A stretch of DNA of 64,000 bases from NCBI RefSeq assembly GCF_964355755.1, contig NC_092675.1:1865001-1929000 (forward strand). Reading direction: 5' to 3'. Below are positions 43,801 through 58,800 of this stretch, piece by piece. The translations under genes were made by a program, and so were the position numbers. Origin of the DNA: Antedon mediterranea (Eukaryota > Echinodermata > Crinoidea > Comatulida > Antedonidae). The stretch's first letter is position 1, and every line of letters begins with the position of its first letter. Below the pieces are notes generated by a model. The model did not search any database. It saw only the letters and a program-made list of their open reading frames with translations, and was not told the DNA's origin.

Positions 43801-46800
43801 GCAGAAGAAACGCAGCAGACTGCGGCAAATGTAGGTGGTGCACAACCAGTTGTTGCTGCTGACGTTGCAGCTGGGGGTGACAGTAGTGCAGAAGAAACGC
43901 AGCAGACTGCGGCAAATGTAGGTGGTGCACAACCAGTTGTTGCTGCTGACGTTGCAGCTGGTGGTGACAGTAGTGCAGAAGAAACGCAACAGACTGCGGA
44001 AAATGTAGGTGGTGCACAACCAGTTGTTGCAGCTGAAGTTGCAGCTGGGGGTGACAGTAGTGCAGAAGAAACGCAACAGACTGCGGAAAATGTAGGTGGT
44101 GCACAACCAGTTGTTGCTGCTGACGTTGCAGCTGGTGGTGACAGTAGTGCAGAAGAAACGCAACAGACTGCGGAAAATGTAGGTGGTGCACAACCAGTTG
44201 TTGAAGGTTCTGATATGGATGATGGTGACAACAGTGCAGAGCAAACAGATGTTGTAAATCCAACACCGTTAGCAGAAATTAAAACGAATAGTCCAGCAAT
44301 TGTTCTCGAACCAACAACACAATCGGTAGAAACAATCGAAAGTACACCTGAAATTATATCTACGTTACCTGTAAAGACCACTCAAAATGAAGAACCAACC
44401 ATAGTCGAAATAGGTACGGTACAATAGCAAATAATAACATTCTCTTCGTTTAAATTGTAACTCCGTAATTGTATTCTGTATAATCATTTTAACTTTAAAG
44501 CTGTATTGTGCCATGAAACACAAAAAACGAAGGTCAAAATATTCTAAATTTAAATTGGCCATATCAAAGTAATATTAAAGTTATTCACTTTAAGTTGAAA
44601 TTTCCAGCCAAAAACAACAAGTTTACGTAATTAACAGGTAAATAAATTTGATTATATTTCGTCTGGAAAATTGTCGCAAGCAAAAGTAAACAAAGATTTG
44701 AAACCACGAGTACACATTATGCATGATGCTAATTAGGATTGTTTACAACTCGTCACGGTTGAAAAGGTGTTTTCACACAGATCGCGAGGAATTTTTATGA
44801 TTATGCATACAGAGTAGGCAAACAAGCGCGTTGCATTATGAGATATGTTTTGATCGAAAAACTTTGTCTGGAAGTCAAAAATTATTTTTTTGAACAAAAA
44901 AACGTCTGTATTTCAGTTAAATAATTTTTTTTCGAATAATTTTTGGTAAAAGTTAATAACTATTATAATACTTCAAAATGACCCACTTTTTTTCGAAATC
45001 TTTTATTGGAATTAGTCAAAGGGACAATACATCTTTACAATATTTGTAAAAAATGTATACGGTTACGTACGCATACTGTATTGAAGTGTCTTTAATTGGA
45101 GAGGCTTTTATTAGAAGGTTTGTGATTTGGAAGATCCTATGATTTTTTTAAAAACCTAAATCATTTTAAAAATACTATTGTATACTTACACATATGTAAT
45201 GTTTTCTTTGTTAAGCTGTGAATAGTAAACCTTCTCGAAGTCCGCAAGGTGAGCCATATATTACATTTTATGTACTTAACTTTTAAAGAATGATTTTATA
45301 AAACAATGGTTATAAGATTAGCCAAGTCATTAATAATAATAATAATAATAATAATGAATCAGTTGATTACTGTAATCCAGCTTTTATATACTATTTAACA
45401 ATGTTCTACAACATGTTTCTATGTCACAATGCTAACGTTTTTAATTACATATCAGAACAATTGAAAAATATTGAATTTTTATTTTTGTTTTAGTGATGCA
45501 GCAAACCGTTACTACATGCGAATGTTATGGTAACATTGACCGACTCACACTGATTTGTGAATACTTTAGTAATGAAACTGAAGCAAACACGTATGCATAA
45601 CTTCTTTATTTAAACATGATATATAGGAAATAGTAATTACATAAACACAGTTATAAACGCCGATGCAAATTAGGGATGATAACAATCTTACATGTTGATT
45701 TTATCAAGTTTCCGGAATTCAATACAAAACCTAAGTGACATTTACACCCACATATTATTTATAATTGAATTATATATTTTCAGTTCATTGGCTTATTGCA
45801 TTGGTGTGAATCCGCTTTAAAAATGTATTATGGATCCTGCCAAAGAATCGAATTTAAACAAAATGTGCCATTGCGAATATTTTAAATTGAGAATATTGTA
45901 ATTAATTGTATTTCGTATTCATGGAATAGTTTCATTGGATACTCAGTTATTTGTTATACGACTTAAGCTCTGTCTACACTATCAAACTTTAGGTCTATGT
46001 AATATATGATATGCCCATATATGGACATGATGATCATGATCATAGCACTACCATATTTAAACATATCGCTACCATATTTGGGCACATCACAAACTAGCCC
46101 TGATTTATCATTTATCATTACTAATGGTTCGGAATCTTTTTTCATTGAAATCGATGCACAACCCAAAAACATAATCCTTGGAGTAGTATATCGTTTGCCT
46201 GAATTATCCATTAACACATTTAATAAAGATATCTCTAATTTAATTGACACCATTAATAATGAGAAAAAAACAGCATATATTTCAGGAGACTTTAATATTA
46301 ACTTGTTAAATTCCAAAACACATAAAGGTACTTCTGATTTTGTTAATACTTTATTTCAATCAAATTATTATCCTCTTATTACTAGGCCAACTAGAATTAC
46401 GCGTAATTCTGCAACTTTAATCGACAATATTTTTTGTAATAATCTATATGATAACATTTCTTCCGGAATTCTATATTCGGACATCTCGGATCACTTTCCT
46501 GTTTTCTTGTTAGTACATAAATCAGAACCTCTCCAACACCTGAAACCTAAATCAAAATATATATACATAAAAAAAGTCAATGATATTTCAATTTCTGCCT
46601 TAAGTAATGATTTGTCAAATGTTGACTGGACTAGTATGTATAACTCCAATGAACCCAATGAGGCATACGCTTTATTCAACGACATATTTAGTACATTATA
46701 TAATAACAACATTAAAACCACTCGTTCCAGACGCAATATTCGGAAAGAAAAAAAACCTTGGATAACTAAATGCTTAATTAAATCTATCGACAAAAAACAC

Positions 46801-49800
46801 AAATTATATAAAACATTTCTTATATCTAAAAAGCAAAAGGACAAAGATAAATATGTTAAATATCGAAATGTACTTACCAAAATCCTTCGTACTGCCCAAA
46901 AGAATTACTTCAGTGACAAATTTGAATTCCATAAAAATAACATCCAAAAAACCTGGCAAACAATAAATGGAGTCCTTGGCAAGAAATCTCGTAAACCGTT
47001 TCCTTCTCACTTTATTAACAATGACATTGAATTAAATAATCCTCAACAAATTGCAACTGAATTCAATAATTATTTTACTAGTATAGGGCCAAATTTAGTT
47101 AACAAAATACATGTGTCGGATAATGATAATTATACTTCTACCCTACCTCGTCCATGTGTGCACTCTCTCTTTCTTAGTCCTGTAACCGAACATGAAGTTG
47201 TCAGTATAATACTTTCCCTCAAAGATAATAAATCTCCTGGGTTTGATGGGTTTTCCAATAAAATTATTAAACGTGTTTCTAATTTTATATGCAAACCCTT
47301 AACTCACATTTTTAATACTTCTTTTCAAACCGGTATTTTTCCTGATTCTTTTAAAATAGCTAAAGTCATCCCTATCTACAAGAAAGAAGATCCTCATCAT
47401 TTCAATAACTACAGACCAATCTCCCTACTTCCTTGTTTCTCAAAATTAATTGAAAAAATAATGCATAATCGAATTTCTTCCTTTTTAACTAAACATAACA
47501 TTTTATTTAAAGGCCAATATGGTTTCAGGAAAAAGTATTCAACAGATCTTGCTTTATTAGATATTTTTGACAAAATTACAATTGCCCTGAGTAAAAATGA
47601 GTTTTCTGTTGGCATTTTCCTTGATTTATCTAAGGCCTTCGATACTATTAACCACGATATTTTAATTCATAAACTTTCAAATTACGGTATCAGAGGCCTT
47701 CCTTTAAAACTAATTAAAAGCTACCTTTCCAATCGTGTTCAGTTTACTTCCTTAAATAATTTTAACTCTTCCTATTCCCGTTTAACCTGTGGTGTTCCCC
47801 AAGGATCGATTCTTGGACCACTCTTATTCCTGATTTTTGTTAACGATATACCAAACAGCTCTAAATTACTAAATTTTATCTTATTTGCTGACGACACAAA
47901 TATTTTTTTCTCTCATCCTAAATTAAATACCTTGTTTAAAATTGTCAATGATGAGCTACTTAAAGTTTCAAATTGGCTCAAACACAATAAATTAACTCTT
48001 AATACATTCAAAACGAACTATATAATATTTTCTAAACGTAAAATTTCAAATTCTTTAAATGAACAAATATACATTGATAATAAAATGATCAAACGAGTTA
48101 ATGAAACCCAATTTTTAGGAGTAACCATAGATGCCTCTCTGACTTGGAAACTACATATAAATAAAATCAGTAATCTAGTTTCTAGAAATGTTGGAATATT
48201 GAACAAATTAAAACATATCTTCCCTCAAAAAACCTTATTAACCCTTTATAATACTTTAGTTTTGCCTTACCTTTCTTATGCCAATTTATGTTGGGCAATT
48301 ACTCTAGATAAATTTAATACGTTATGCCCCTGGACAAGTCTAGAGAAAACTCAAATTGACCGCCTTTTTAAACTACAAAAACGTGCACTTCGGATTTGCG
48401 CGGGAGAATCATTTAGAGCCCATACAAAATTACTTTTTAAAAGATTTAACGTTTTAAACATTTATGATTTAAATAAATTACAAGTTGCCTCATTTATGTA
48501 CCGTTTATCTAACAATTTACTGCCTTCACATTTTAATGCTTTATTTACAAGAATTGACGAACGCCATTCCTATAAAACCCGATCCTCTGTTAACAATTAT
48601 ATCCTTGATAATTTAAATGTTAAGGCTCGACGATTTTCTATGTATTATTTTGGTCCCAAACTTTGGACTTCACTCTCAAATGAACTTAAACAGAAATCTT
48701 CCTTTTCTAGTTTTAAATCTAATTTCAAACACAAAATGGTGTCAGAATATGCTACATAAATTTTCGCCGATCTTTTATCCTTATTTATTTGGTGGTGATA
48801 CATGGCATTAAATCCTTCACCCTGGTATTCAATAATCTCCGCTACATTGTATCGTTATACTTGTTATTATACCATATTTAATTATATTTCATATTGTACT
48901 CTAATTGTTATCATTATCCCTTTTATCATATATTATATAATTGCCTGGTTTATCTTAACTTCTATAATTTAAATTTTTTTTTATTTCTTTATTTTATGTA
49001 CTTTCACTATTATATATTTATATTTTAGTCTACTCTGTAGCAATGTTAGTATACTTAGGCATACGGGAGTCACGACTTAAAGTTCAGTGAACTTACTGTG
49101 ACTTCCATCCACCCACATTTAATATATGTTATGTTATGTAAATGTAAATGATATATATATATATATATATATATATAAGTGAGTGGAAAAAATAAATAAA
49201 CGAAACGAAACGAATAGTGTAGACAGACATAAAGGCCTGTTTTCAACTATGAGAATTTGTTTATAAATATAGAAAGCATCAGTTTATACGCATGCGTATT
49301 CATACTTTCATCCTCAACGAATTCTAGTTTCTTGAGGCTTTCGCTTCATGCTCCAATTCAATTACAAGCGCAACGCAACTGATTTGACCAATCGCAAGCG
49401 ACAGTTCAGGTGATCCTTCGCTTGCGATTGGTCAACTCATTTGCGTTACAATTACGTCCTTTGCGTTGCATCCAAGTAGGAACCAAACTTTAACATGAAC
49501 ATGTTGTGCAGTAAATATTTAATTCTCATTTTAGTGTTTTCAAAGCTGAGTCATCAAATCCTGATCTTGCGTTTTGCTGCGAAGAAGAATCATTTCCTGC
49601 AATTGCCCGCTTAAGATGTCTTCAAGATAGAAACGATCCTATTCCAGGTAGGATTGGATTAACCTACAACTTGTAAACAAGTGGGACGTGTGCAACTATG
49701 TTTTTTACATGATGCACTCAATACAATAACATAAATGTGTTTCATTAATCATCGAATAGAGAAAATACATATGCGTTTTAAAGTTTGCTTTCAAAATCAA

Positions 49801-52800
49801 TGGTTATTTTTCCTGGATTTTTGGTAGGAAATAGAGGATTATAGTTATGTTACCCATCGGATATTATTAAACTATAAATACAGTAATTTAAACAGAAGCT
49901 AACTGTCTTGCGGTAATACAATGCATAAAACATATTTCCTCGTGATATCCTGCATTATGAGAAGTAGGCTTATAACACTTTTCCTGATATTGTTAGCCTA
50001 TGTGGGAATTTCCTGATGTTCATGATAGAACATAGTCTGTTAATTGTTTTCGGGAATTTCATGGTTTCTTGATTTTACTGTTTCGTTTTTGTTCTCTGTG
50101 TATGTAGGTCATTTATTTGACTGTCTTAATAGAAAATGAATTTAATTTCAACCTAAAATATGTAATATGTATTTACAGTTTCTACTCCGACTCCAGCAAT
50201 TATTCAAAACGACACTCCATTTACATGTACTTGTTCAGGACAGATTAAGGGCGGCATCGTGTAAGTTTCTAATACATACATTGAAATGATAAAAACAATG
50301 AGGGAAACAATCATAATGATATTTTTTTTAAATGAAATCTTCTAACGCTTAACTTGGAACCAACAAATTGATTTTATTTTGCTCTAAGTTTAACGTTTGA
50401 AGATTTTATTTTTCATTCGAAAAAAATATGTAGACCTATTTTTACGGTTAGGTGGTAAATTATACAAGTAGCCGTACATAATATATTTATACTGATGGTC
50501 ACTGATGGCCAGTTGATTCGCTCGCCACATGGCCGGTGTTCACTAAAACAAAATACGGTCAGTCGAAAATAACAACGCTTTGACATTTTTACTTTGCGTG
50601 TGATTGACAATGTATTGCCTTTTCATGTCCTCAAATTTACCCCAATCATTGTGGTGGCCTTTTCGATCGATTTGCACCTAATAAAAAGAATGACTGGCTT
50701 GAATATCTTAATATTTCCAATGTCTGATGGCACGTACACTTGTGGAATATGCAATTCATCGGAATTTGTTTATAATATAATAGTGTTAATTCATTAATTT
50801 CTCTTTATTTCGGACTTCATAACCATAGCATAAACATGCCGACATAATACACAAAAGCTACTCAACAATCTCGACAACAAACCGTTTACATTTAGATAAT
50901 TCCATTTTAAAGTTTCAAATCAACTAATTATACAAACCAGCAATAATTTTAATATCAACAATTATATACTTTTTTTGAGGTACAAATATTAATTGTGTCT
51001 ATCTCTGATATAAAGGCAAATAAAAAAAAAACTTGTTTTGACATTTTTAAAAATAGGGCTTTACCATTATTTGTTATAGATCTTTTAAATGCGATTTCAA
51101 GTCTCTTGGAACAGATTCCACGTAAGTACAAATTGTAGGGTAAATTATTTCAGTTATTTAATATTTTATTAAGAATTTATAACTTTTTAATTTATTGTAT
51201 TTACTTTACCTCTATAATGTGGTATTGTATTGTAAGCCATATATCCCATAATTATAATTTGCATATCTAAACATTATAGTCAAGTATACGCACCTTCATG
51301 TCGGAGTGTTAGCTAAGAGTTAGCTGTTTTCCTCTTTTGTTTTTTCCTCTTTTGTGGCGTAAACACCAATTTTATTTCATTTTCAAATATTTTAAAGGGA
51401 GTACTCGGTAACTTCTGAAAACACAGTCATCATTGACTGCTGTAACCCAAGCGAAGGAAAATACAACTATGCAGAAACATTGCAGTGCCTAAAGAATGAA
51501 GACCCACAAGCAGGTTTGATGTTATTAAGCTTAAGCTCTGTTTACACTACTTTTACAAAAAGTAGGATGTGCCCAAATATGGAGTAATATGATACCATCA
51601 TGTCCATATATATCACATTTTGTTGTCACATACAGTTTGATAGTGTAGACAAGACATTAATCTTACATTTCAATCGCCAAGCCTTTCTTCCAAACCAAAG
51701 TACGTTGTCCATAGTGACTTACTAGGCCTACTTACCTCACCCAGCCTAAATATATTCGTAACACAAGTACAATCCATTTCCAATGCCATTTTCTGACTTT
51801 TTCACTTATCACATTAATTTCTTTAATATATCAATATAAAGTGGCTCAAAGACACTGATCCCGTGATATATTGTAAGCTCCCTGATTTCCTTTTGATTGT
51901 CATACGATGACGTTGGTAATGCGTATACTTTTTAATTTTGTGTGTAGGTGAAATACAAGAACTACCTACAAATTCACCGTATGCATGTGGTTGTTCCTAC
52001 GACTACCGACAAGGCCAAAGGTAAGTTTTAAATGACTTTTTTAATTTGTTACAATATATATGTTTCATCCTAATGATAGATTATTGTCAACGTAATAGCA
52101 AATAATGGTAAAGGATAGAATGTTAATATTCTATTCATCATGTTTAAACAAATTATAGTATTAAATACAGTTAGAATAGGAACATTAATAATAGTTTATA
52201 TTTATAATATCTATATTTTGATTATTAAAACCTTGTTCTTTGCAGATTTTACAAATGTAGTTTTAAAGGCGAATTCAAGCATGACGGGAAAAATCTTTTG
52301 TAAGTTTATTTATAAATGCAGCTAAATATAGAATCTTACATCCAATCATAATTGGCAACATAATATTTGTGTTTGTTTTCTTTAGAGAATTCGATGTTAC
52401 AACACGAGATTCAGCCGTGCAAGTTTGCTGTAGCCATGAGAAGAACTTCAAAGAATCTGTAGAATGTCTGAGAAAGGTGCAAAACGAGACAGGTAAAAAA
52501 ATCGCTTATGTTTTGGTAATCAATGTTAGTAGGAACAACTTCGTATCTACCCTCTTCGGTTCTCGTGGTCCATAAGGCTGCAGTGGCAATTTTCCAGTTG
52601 GTTCTATCATAGGAACAAGTATAATTAGACTAAATACAGTATTATGTTATTTTTATGTCAGAGAAGAAATGTGTATGTTCAATATACCTGTTTACTAACT
52701 TTGTTGCAGTTAGGTTTCTGTAATACCTTTGCTGTATTTGTTGTTGTTTCAGATTATGAAGACTCATTGGTTTCAACTGGCGATCGTGGTAAGTGACATC

Positions 52801-55800
52801 GTTAGTAATGTCAAAAGTTCCTTTGACAACGAATTGCTCATTTACTATACACATTAAGTGATTAAAATGCACCGCAAGACTAACCATTATCTGAAAACCT
52901 AAATAAGAATATTTGTATAAATATTTACATGACCAACACATTATTCCATAGGTGATATTCCACAGTCTCCAAACAATTTTATCGATCAATACGTTTGTGA
53001 CTGCACGCCAAAGCAGCTTCTTAACGGGTAAAAATCAACGTTTTCATAATTATTAGTACAGTTTGTTTAAGGTTTAGTTCTACTCACAATTCATACAATA
53101 ACAGTATAAAGTTATAACGAATTACTGAATTGGTAACAGAATATTTATTCAAATTCAGCATCAAGTCATTTGGTAAATAAGCTTCCAAAGAATAATACGC
53201 AATTATTGTCAACTTTAAGTGATCTAGATTTTCTTCTATTTCGGATCAATATTTCTGTAATATCGGTCAGTTCCAAACTATGGTCTTTCATTATGTTGTT
53301 CTGGGTTTTCCATTCAAGATGAAACGTCTCATATTATGTTTGCGAATAAAGAATAGATAGGCCTAAATATAAACTATATACTCTTCTTGTTTATTTCTAG
53401 GGAGACTTACTACGAATGTGTTTTTCAGAGTGATTTTGGAACGTCTAAATAGTAAGTTTGATTAATATAACCTTTGTGTACAACAACGGTGATACTGATT
53501 CCTACATCTGCTATCCAAATAAGTTGTTAAAATTCATAATGATTTAATTCATAATATGTATTTAGATTATAAGTCAAAAAAAGAATTCCGGTTTAATTCT
53601 CGCTTAGGAATGTGAACAAAAACATCATGATATGTCGCATTGTGTTGAATTATCCGTCGCAATCAAAAGCAAGAAAATGGAAACGTTAATGTTAGCACAA
53701 ACGTATATCATGGCGTTGATACACTAATTAAACACGTAATTAGAATGGTATGTATTATATTTCAATTTTATATCTACTTGATTTCACTTTTAACTTTTTT
53801 TAAACATTAGTAATTTTACCAAAACATCAGCATCGAGTGATATCGTGTTGTGTTGCAGTACTATAGTTTATACGGAACAAGAGGTTATTGATCGAGTCAA
53901 ATGCTTGACGGAAAAGGAAGATTTTACTCCTTCAGGTATTAATTAATGGTATTTTGATTATTGCAACGAAATAATTATGTAACAATATTATATTACTGTA
54001 TAATTAATGACATTATTGCCAAAATCAACAGTAATATGATTGTTAAGGTTTTGATAGGTATTTTGTTGATATGGTTACCAAAAGTACAGTAGAACGTCTT
54101 CGGAATCCAAAATGGTGTCTCCTTCATAAATTCCTCGATTCTTCACGTGAATTGGGTTCATCTTTACTGTTTAACATTGTCCTCGTTCCTTTCACAGGAA
54201 TGTTTCTCCTTAAAAGTGGTGTCCCAAAGTATGGGTTATATTGTATATTATAATATACCAAAAGAAACACTACAAATGTTATTATAAGTAATGATATTCA
54301 GGTAACGACATAAACATAATGATCGATTTGTTTGACAACTTTAACCTTTTCATAGGATCACCAAACACATTCGATTTTGTCGATGTAGATCCGAATGAGA
54401 TTGACACTGCTGGAACTGGCCATTCTGTATCACCAAGTAGTAGTTCGCTGGGACCCAGTGGATCCAGTAATTCGTCACAAACTGGATCTATGTCAGAAAC
54501 AGTAGGTGGATCGCCTATCATTTCTCCACCAGGAACAAGTGGCGTATCTGGATCAGGTAATTCATCTGGATCAGGTGCATCTGGAAGTGGTTCTTCATCG
54601 GAATCAGGTGTATCTGGAAGTGGTTCTTCATCTGGACCAGGAAGCGGAACGTCGTCAGGAACTTCTGGTAGTTCAATGGGAACGGGAATGTCAGGGGCGG
54701 GTTTTGTTACTGGAGGAACTTCATCTGGAAATGTGTCTGCTTCAGGGAGTTCCATGGGATCAGGAGGAAATGCAGCAGGTGGTAGTGGAGTTTCAGGATC
54801 CAGTGGTGCATCAGGAACATTCGGTGTCAGTGCATCAGGAACTAACATAGTATCCGGGAATAGTGGATTTGAAAATGGATTTAGATGCCAATGTTCGTAC
54901 AATAATGTGTAAGCTGTTCATATAATAAAAAAAAAAACATAATTAACAAATACTATTTTATTATTTTATTCATTTCGGCAATAAACATAAATAATAATTA
55001 CAAAAAACATAAAAATATATATATATATATATATGAAAAACAAGACACGAGGCCGAGGAAAGACAAAAGCATTAAACAAACGCTGTCACCGGTAAGGTGT
55101 GTCTCTCCAACACATAAATAACAAAACACAAAATCTTTAGATAAGGTCAAAGTTCAGTTTACCTTCACCAGTACAGAAACGGTTTAAAACGTAATACCTG
55201 CACAACATATAACACACTTCTTATCTTTTAATTTTAGATACTACAAATGTGAATTAGAGGAGGAAGGAAGTGATCGGTATGTGAACTATTTAATTAGCTA
55301 TTTTCTACTAAATACCTCCTTCTAAACATGAACATATCATTGCTTTAAATGATTTAATACCTCACTTAAATTCTAAAAAAAAACCTCATTATTTTTAATT
55401 ATTTAAATTTCCAATTTACAGATACTTTACAAGGAATACCTCGTCTCCAGGAATACAGCAATGTTGTGGTGCACAATACATCCTATCAAGTTTACAGGAC
55501 AGAATCAACTGCTTTTCATCATTTAAGAGTTGTACGTATATCTTAACGTTTAACTTTGCTATAAAGAGTAGTATGTCATTATAGTAGACTACATTTTTAA
55601 CAACTTTTATCTCGTCAGGGTCAGGTAGTGATGCAGGGACTGATGGAACAGGAATCAGTTTAGGCAATACCACTGTCATTTCTACAATTGAAGGTAGAGG
55701 ATCAGGGGGTACTGGCCTAGGTACAGGTACGGGGAGTACTGGAAGTAGTTCAGGCAGCACTGGCACTGGTATTTCTATTGATGGAGGTAGAGGAGCAGGG

Positions 55801-58800
55801 AGTACTGGAAGTAGTTCAGGTGGTGGCACGGGTGGAGCAGGATTTATATTTAGAAATGGAACAGGCTTTAATTTTCTCGATACAAACAGCTCTTCTACAG
55901 GAGGATCTTTTCAGTCCAGCCAATGTTCATGCAAAATTGGTTTAGTCGGCTCAAGCAGGTAATTGATTATAGATTAACATTTTGTTTTCAAAATAAAAAA
56001 AGTTGAGAATTCTTGACCGGTCTTCAGAAGTAATTTGATTTATTAGTAAGATTTAACATCTTTATCAGTGGCGCAACGTAGGTTTAGCACATGTGTGCGC
56101 CAACGCTGGGTATACACGTTGCAAAGCGCTAAACAATTTTTGAAACTAGAATTGCGCCATGAGCAATGACTGTTGGAATGGCGCTATATGAATCAAACGA
56201 TTGATTGATTCTTGAAGCAAACTATATATTAAAAAATAGTTGTTAAATCATTTCAAAAAAGTAAAGCATAAAGTTAGGTATTCAATTGCAAAATAAAATG
56301 GGCTAATAACATAATGTGTTGGCATCTGGGGATAACATAATTATATATTTTTTTATTATTCTATTTTCAGTGTCTTTTCTTGTTTATATTCCATTGGAAC
56401 CGGAGAGGAAGAGACGTAAGCATTGTTTGTTAATATTCAGTTTTAAATAGTCATTTATAGAAAACCAGGGCTTTCTTTTGTAAAACAATTTTCTTTAATT
56501 TGATAAACAATCCGCAATTACATTAATTCGTTAACAGCTTAAGTAAAATCTGATATTGTTACGACAATTATAAAAACCCAACGAATGAACATTATTGTTC
56601 AAAAGAAAAGGAAAATAGAATATTGACTCTAATTTAATATGTATCTGTTAATCAATTCAGTAGGTCTAATGAAAAGCGGAAAATAATTTCGTAAATTCAC
56701 GCTTTTTCAGTGAATTTCAAATGAAGTCAACGGACCAGCGTATCATTCAGTGCTGTACTCAAATCGGTGGTGACATGCTTTCCTGCTTTCAGAGCTACAA
56801 TTCCACTGCTATTGAAGCCGGAGTATCAGGTACAGGTTTCTCTAGCCTTGGTGCTTCTGGTTCTAGCACTTCTGGTTCTCGGACCTTTAGTACAGGTAGT
56901 ACTGGTACTGGTATGACTGGTTCCCGGACCTTTAGTACAGGTAGTAGTGGTACTGGCATGACTGATATGACTGGTTTCGGAGTTTCGCCAAGTTCAACTG
57001 GAAATGGATTTAACTTTCTAAGAAATGGAAACTTCTCAGCTGAAAATTTTGAAGGAAATGAATGTAGCTGCCAGAGCAGTCAAATCAACGGCCAGAAGTA
57101 AGATTTTTAAAATATAACATATATAACATTATATGGCATTTTACAACATTATATTGTAATTAGAATTAAGAAATAACACTAGACGTTTTAAAAATTCCTA
57201 TTATCTATTATATTTGATTGTTTATATCTTTCCTTCTCAGAATTTACAAATGCAACATCACTTTTACGGTAGATAACAAACCTACGTAAGTTATCATTAT
57301 AAACATTCTATTTCACTACAAAGTTCACTACAAATTTCACTACAAATTGTATTATAAACGATCACTAATCATTGCAATGAAATGTAACATCGTGCGCTAC
57401 TGCTTTTAGTGATTTAACGCACATTTGTGGTATATTTTACATTTAGAAAATTTGGAGCACAATCGTCTTCAAAAGAAATATTTGAATGCTGTTCTACAAC
57501 GCTACCGATCGACTCACGTGTTGATTGTCTTCTAGCGATAGAGAGCAACCTCGCCAATTCACCTGATGGTATAGTACTATTTGCTACTAAAATGAAGCTT
57601 TCTCTGAATAGTTTCACAGTTTATATAATTAGAAAGATATATAATGACATTTATACTTTCTATACAGAAACGTGGGTTTTCCAAAATTATATATATAGGC
57701 TAAATTGTTATCAAAATTGAGCTAACTCATGTAATGAACGTTCGTCATTATAGAAACAATATCCGATAAGTAATAATATCGATTTAATTAACTTAAGATT
57801 GGTTCCCACTAGAACGTAACGCAAGGACGTAAACGCAACGCAAGCGTTTTAACCAATGACAAGCGAAGTTATAGACAGTTAGCAATCACAAGCGAATAAG
57901 CCATCGCTTGTGATTGGTAAATTCACTTGCGTTGCGTTACGTCCTTGCGTTGCGTCGCTAGTGGGAACCACGCTTAAGTGTATCTTTTTGGAAACGAATA
58001 AAAAAATTGTCATTCATGTCACTTAGCATAGCTAACTATATTGCTTCTAACTTGTGTAGGCAACGTGAATCGTGAGTCTGGGTATTTAAGCGATCGAGTT
58101 GGTTTAAGCAAGTCCGTCAAAGAACCAATCAAGACTTCAGATAGTACAACTCTGGTTCCATCGGCAAAAGCGATCCAGGTAAATATTAATATTTTTTAAA
58201 TTGTTTTTTAAACAATAAAACAATAATGTGTAATACACAATATCATATAAAATTACTATAATGATGTTTGTTGTTTTTAGGAATGGCAAGAGCATTCGCC
58301 AGGTAGTAAAATCGACGAAATGTCATCAGAAATTGTGATTAAAGGTGGACTTTATACGGCGGAAGATTTTATGAAACATACAGACGATTCAACGCAACCT
58401 GAGGTAATTTTTATACAACAAAATCGATTACCTAACATATTTCCAGTGGCGTAACGCAGAGGCATGAGTCTCCTGGTTTAGAAACTCTAATTGGCCCTCC
58501 AACGCTAGAGGCCTTGGATGTTTTTAGCCCTTTTCGACATATTTCAATGCCTGTTTTTTCCCCTGGATACTGCTCAGGTCCCCATAAGCTCCGGGTCCCC
58601 TGGGTCTAGCCAGAGAGCGCTCATAGCCGTTACGCCACTACCTATTCCATTATTTTTTTTATTCAAGAGCCGTGTTACTATGTCTAGTCATAGTAAAAAT
58701 GTAAGCCAGAAAGATTATTGTTTTGACCAAAACGCCAGTAATAATATCGTTATTATTCTTTTGATTGTTGTCGGTATATCTCATTTTAGCTTTCAAACAC

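Noticed and set aside
42952-44381. Three long minus-strand open frames (370-430 codons) opposite the 87-bp repeats
   Set aside because: They are mirror frames of a repeat whose unit is a multiple of three. The plus strand has splice sites, phase continuity and a signal-peptide exon; the minus frames have none.
46006-46097. Start codon of the LINE frame at 46006
   Set aside because: This segment is MITE sequence read through by chance in frame; the LINE itself begins near 46098 and is truncated.
54282-54902. Minus-strand Pro/Asp-rich frame of 206 codons and a second plus frame
   Set aside because: Shadows of the Ser/Gly-rich exon 16 of the mosaic gene, which ends in the CQCSYN motif in the correct phase.
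55416-55829. Minus-strand Pro-rich frame
   Set aside because: Mirror of Gly/Ser/Thr-rich exon 19 and of exon 18.
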